A stretch of DNA of 64,000 nt from Harmothoe impar (taxonomy: Eukaryota > Annelida > Polychaeta > Phyllodocida > Polynoidae). Where the stretch lies: contig OX381704.1 in assembly GCA_947462335.1 (NCBI GenBank), forward strand, positions 29,225,955 through 29,289,954. The letters run 5' to 3'. The notes under the pieces are model-generated. The model saw nothing but the letters and a program-made list of their open reading frames with translations, made no database searches and was not told the origin of the DNA. The translations under genes and the position numbers were made by a program. The number at the start of each line of letters is the position of its first letter. Position 1 is the first letter of the stretch. Below are positions 60,126 to 64,000 of this stretch, one piece after another.

Positions 60126-63100
60126 TCTCATATGTACCCATGTATACATCATGTAATCATTCACCATGTATGTTTTCTATATGTCATAATAGTCACCTGG
60201 TAGACTATGCCTTGGTGAGCTGCTCAACTGAAATCTCATACACGTCGACGTAAGGTCTAAGTTAGTTTATACTTTATACTTGGATCATTGACAATCATAT
60301 CCACACCCATTCAAGTTCGGTTATTTCTTCCAAAAGCTTCCTTGTATACCGGATTGTTTTATGTATAGGCCTACTTATTATATGCTCTGTTTTCTGTTTA
60401 CTATCTCCCCTGGTGTTCATATTGAACTATAGGGTTCATATATAAACTAGACGAGTCAGACTATCTCAAAAGTCCTGCATATTCTCAGATTACCAATGAA
60501 ATATTTTTCACTATTGTAGTTTAAATGATTTAGTGCCTGAAGTCCCCTGTGCGATCACATTAAGATATTAAGGGAGGACCCCACAATCTCATAATGGGGG
60601 CTTCCTTTATATAAATCGTATTGACCCATCTGAAGATATTTGCCTCGGTTGAGCATGTAGGACTGTTGTTTACATATCTCATTTCAGTGACTACATTGCA
60701 TTTAACAATTATACATATTCATGTAAAGTATGGTACGGAGGAAATCTCTAGATAATTATACATTATAATTATTATGTAATAGTTCACATAGTCTACATTT
60801 TAAACATCTAGTTTAGCAAGGACATTGAGATTATCTTTGGTTTCTTATCTCTCTGATTGTACTATTAGTAAGTATTAGCATGTATATGCAGGTATTGCAG
60901 TGCTGAGTCATATACGGTGGACAGTTAGATACTTTATATTACATGTATATCAACCTCGTCATCTGCGTTCATATTATATGTCGGCCTTGTGTGAGGTGCA
61001 CTTCATACTCATTCATGCCTTTCCACGACGCAACAGTCTGTTAGTTCGCCTCAAGTCGGCCACTTTCCTCCGGGGCGGATAAAAAGCAACATGGTGTTGA
61101 ACCAATAGTACCCAAGTGACCCAAGTTGAACCAATGTTATTCAACAGATACACATTTTGTACATGTCCATTCAACGTCATGTTGCTTTTTATCCACCCTG
61201 GAGGGGGTGGTCGATTTGAGGTATGTAGCCGACTTATGGTGAATCTACCCTACCACCGTTTTACATGTATACAATTATTCTTTTGATACTGTTATATATG
61301 GTCATATTTGTTGCGTTCTCATCATCAATCATCGGGTTGTGGAAATCCTTTCGTTAAAAAAATTCCTTCTGACAACATGTGTTTTCTGATATTAGATCTA
61401 AGTCATTTGCAGGTTCATAAGTAAGGGGTATTCATTGTAATCGCCGCTCTCAAATTTAGTCATTAAAATAACTGAAGTACAGTTGATACAAAGTGCAATA
61501 AGCTTAAACCCTTTCTATTTGTGGTCAACCAGTCAGGACAGAAACGTATACCTCACACAGGAAAGGTTATATGTTTCGCGTTTTAATATTTATCAGAAAT
61601 TTGTGCAATATTACTTTATTTTTGACATTGTAATACAGCAGGAATTCAGTATTGAGGTGTAATAATTATCGTCGTCATCTTTATTTAGCTGTGCATTATA
61701 AGTGCTGGTCTCCAAATAACAGACATCTTTTCATATGGGGAATTTAATAGCAACTTTTTCAAAGGGCATCCATGATCTAATTCATTGTAGTCACTCTTAG
61801 TGAAGTGAATCTAGATACCGAGGGTATATATGTTCTGGTATATAAAAAGAAAGGTTTGTTATCTCATGTATATTCAGAAAGCACAGAAACCCAGCAACAG
61901 CCTCTTCTGGATGACTCACCATGTAATATGCAACTTTTCAAAAAAACAAACTTAATTATTATTTGCAAATTGTATTTTTCAAACATTACATTATAACTAT
62001 CTAACATTGAAAACTATTGAAGCCATTCACAACAGATTTGTCTGAGTAGACTACACCTCCTTTATATGGTACTGGATATAGATAATGGCCTACATTTTGG
62101 GTCTATATACACGGGTAATGGTTATGATATAGGCAGATTCGTATGTACTAAGACACATTAGATAACAATGATTAGTATGCCATATCATGGCTATATGGTA
62201 TAAGGTGCACCTGTGGGACCAGTCAGTAATATTCAGACCTAATTCCTAACTGCTCAGCGTCGTAAGGGGAAGTTGTATTGAAGTATAGTTGATGCCCTCA
62301 TTCTAATCAGTGTTAATATCATTGACTAGGCCCTTTATGTTTAACGGTAATTCTAGCAATATACCTCTATCTTAGTAGTTCATGTTTAGCTTCCTTGTCA
62401 TTCTGAGAATGGCAGAGGCCTATGATATCCAAGAGGCGTCAAATGATCGCAGGCTGGTCTCAAAATAGCATAACCCAATTTGTCATGGCCTTTTGTATAC
62501 ATGTAGTCCTATTTCTGTTAGACCTGACTAAGTCTAAGGTTAGCCTTTACCTAACAGGGACGTGAGAACCAGAGGCACGGGGGGGGGGGGGTGAGAGAGA
62601 CATGCCCCCCCTACTTTTGACCAACACTAAAAAAGGTCAAGCCGATAAATATCAAAATTGTCAGAACCTCACCATTACCCCCCCCCCCCCCCCCAACTGC
62701 TTGCCACGCCCCGGCCTAACCTCTGGTATTTGTACTATAACCTTACCACCTCTATAGTGAACGTTCATAAATAATGTCACGGGTAGATGTGATGTGACAC
62801 GGGCCATATATTTGGTTAAGACATCTGCCCAAAATGGGGACGGGGGTTGGGGGTCTTGAAAATTGTCCAAAAATATGTGACATTACTTGTGAACGTTCCC
62901 ATGGGTATAATTATCACCCCCACTCACTGCTTAACGGTATGATAATTAACTGTCATAAAACACATTGTATATCATAGCTTATGCATCTGACTACAGTCTT
63001 TAGCCATGTACAAAGCACTGTATAATTGTAATTAGTATAGCTTGTCGATTGTATGACCGGTCAGGACAACTTTCCGACCAAATCATCTGTACAAAATAAT

Positions 63101-64000
63101 ACTGTTTTGGTTGCTTTTGAACTGTTCTCATTATGTCTATATCTCTAATAACCCGAGAACAAAATACTCACTCTAATGTATCTTATTAACAGAAATATCC
63201 TCGTGTGATACTCTTTTATATTTTTGTAATGTTTTCATATTGTCATACAAAAACCGAATAAATTTGTTTATAAAAGGAAATTGGTGTCGTGTCCTTTCAA
63301 TATCTTCATCCAAAGCTAATAATGTAGCTGCCGACTTAATCCTCTACTAAATTTTTAGCCTTGTCGGTGGGCGATTACACTACATTTGTAGACATTCAAT
63401 CACTTGAGCGACCCAAAGATAACAAAGACCAAAGATTGTTGTAACCAGGGTGGGTATATATACATCTGCATCTATATATTAATGATCATTATTGTGGACT
63501 ACTAGTTAGAACGCAAGTAATTACAACGTAACTATGTGATGCGGTCCAGTAATACATGGAGCATTCAGCTCCCTTTTATTCAACAGAATACTATAAGAGT
63601 ACTTTAAATGTTAACAAAAATCAAATATACAAAAAGAAACAGCCTTTCCAGTGACAACTTGGCAATTTTCCTCCTATGTCAATTCCATATAAAGTGTGTA
63701 AATCCTTAATATACATTCTTAATCTAGGATGGCCTTCATTACTCCAAAGCCACACCGTAATGGTTAGGATACGCTGACGAAACTAATGTAATAAAGTAAA
63801 TGACCACAGAACGAAAACTCTCCTTCTGAAACTTTTAGTAGAACGTTGTGCTATATATTTGTATGCACAAATCTGTTCATACAATCTCAATCACTAACAT
63901 TTAGCCATTCTCAAATCACATAGCACCAAAATCATTAACAACTGCAACATGTGTGCATCTGCAAGGAGAGTCTCATTCGTTTGCAGTGGATGGTAAGGAT
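60126..64000. other. region downstream of MGLL
   Basis: Probably the 3' UTR and then intergenic DNA. ATTAAA at about 61462 and AATAAA at 63257-63262 (followed by GT-rich sequence) are candidate poly(A) signals. It contains a MITE at 61067-61205 and G/C homopolymers near 62580 and 62680. No other gene seen. Confidence 0.5.
61067..61205. mobile_element. small MITE downstream of MGLL
   Basis: Left end CCTCCGGGGCGGATAAAAAG continuing CAACATGGTGTTGAA; the right end is its inverse with few mismatches. The interior has GAACCAA/TTCAAC repeats. 139 bp. Confidence 0.7.

Overview
The window is animal nuclear DNA from an invertebrate, probably marine. It has GT-AG introns of 0.1-7 kb, AATAAA poly(A) signals, single-exon glycosyltransferase paralogs, a CR1-like LINE, a tRNA-derived SINE, many MITEs and two Polinton (Maverick/adintovirus-like) elements. 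The intron phases of the lipase gene appear to match those of vertebrate MGLL. A slowly evolving deuterostome (lancelet, acorn worm, echinoderm) or a lophotrochozoan is therefore plausible, but I cannot name the species.

Layout. 1-9.1 kb: minisatellites and MITEs, plus a possible 5' noncoding exon. 9.2-10.5 kb: a beta-1,3-galactosyltransferase-like gene. 11,622-21,941: Polinton copy A with a GACGTC target duplication. 23.5-27.4 kb: a LINE with an intact EN-RT ORF. 28,828-30,036: a second galactosyltransferase paralog whose start exon is missing. 33,125-43,591: Polinton copy B with a CAGGGG target duplication. 45,802-60,125: a complete eight-exon monoglyceride lipase gene (309 aa, triad S137-D254-H284). 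The rest, to 64 kb, is gene-free.

The two Polintons are about 10.3-10.5 kb and share one gene order. Each has an Ala-rich leftward ORF, a 216-aa orphan, a packaging ATPase, a 110-aa hydrophobic-tail protein, a 370-391-aa Polinton-type protein, an rve integrase with chromodomain, a penton-like minor capsid protein, a pX-like protein, a major capsid protein, an adenain-like protease and a Cys-rich ORF. Neither carries the protein-primed DNA polymerase B that normally defines Polintons. Both have the same frameshift in the pX-like gene and the same in-frame TGA in the major capsid gene. Those lesions lie inside a roughly 3.5-kb tract that is almost identical between copies, while the DNA to the left differs by about 1%, which suggests gene conversion. 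Copy A has further damage: ATPase stop lost, protease TGA, and an 86-bp microhomology deletion. The roughly 430-bp terminal repeats are packed with CCAAT, CACGTG and TGTAAACA sites and a TATA box.

A second unusual structure lies in lipase intron 1. A roughly 3.1-kb segment bounded by 35-bp inverted repeats holds nine near-identical copies of a 19-bp motif in both orientations, with unrelated flanks. It also contains promoter-like motifs and an apparent exon pair. Other repeat families resolved here are a CCCGGGG-ended element with 8-bp target duplications (three full copies), TTAA-flanked piggyBac-type MITEs, a 74-bp perfect palindrome, and a head-to-head tRNA-SINE pair.
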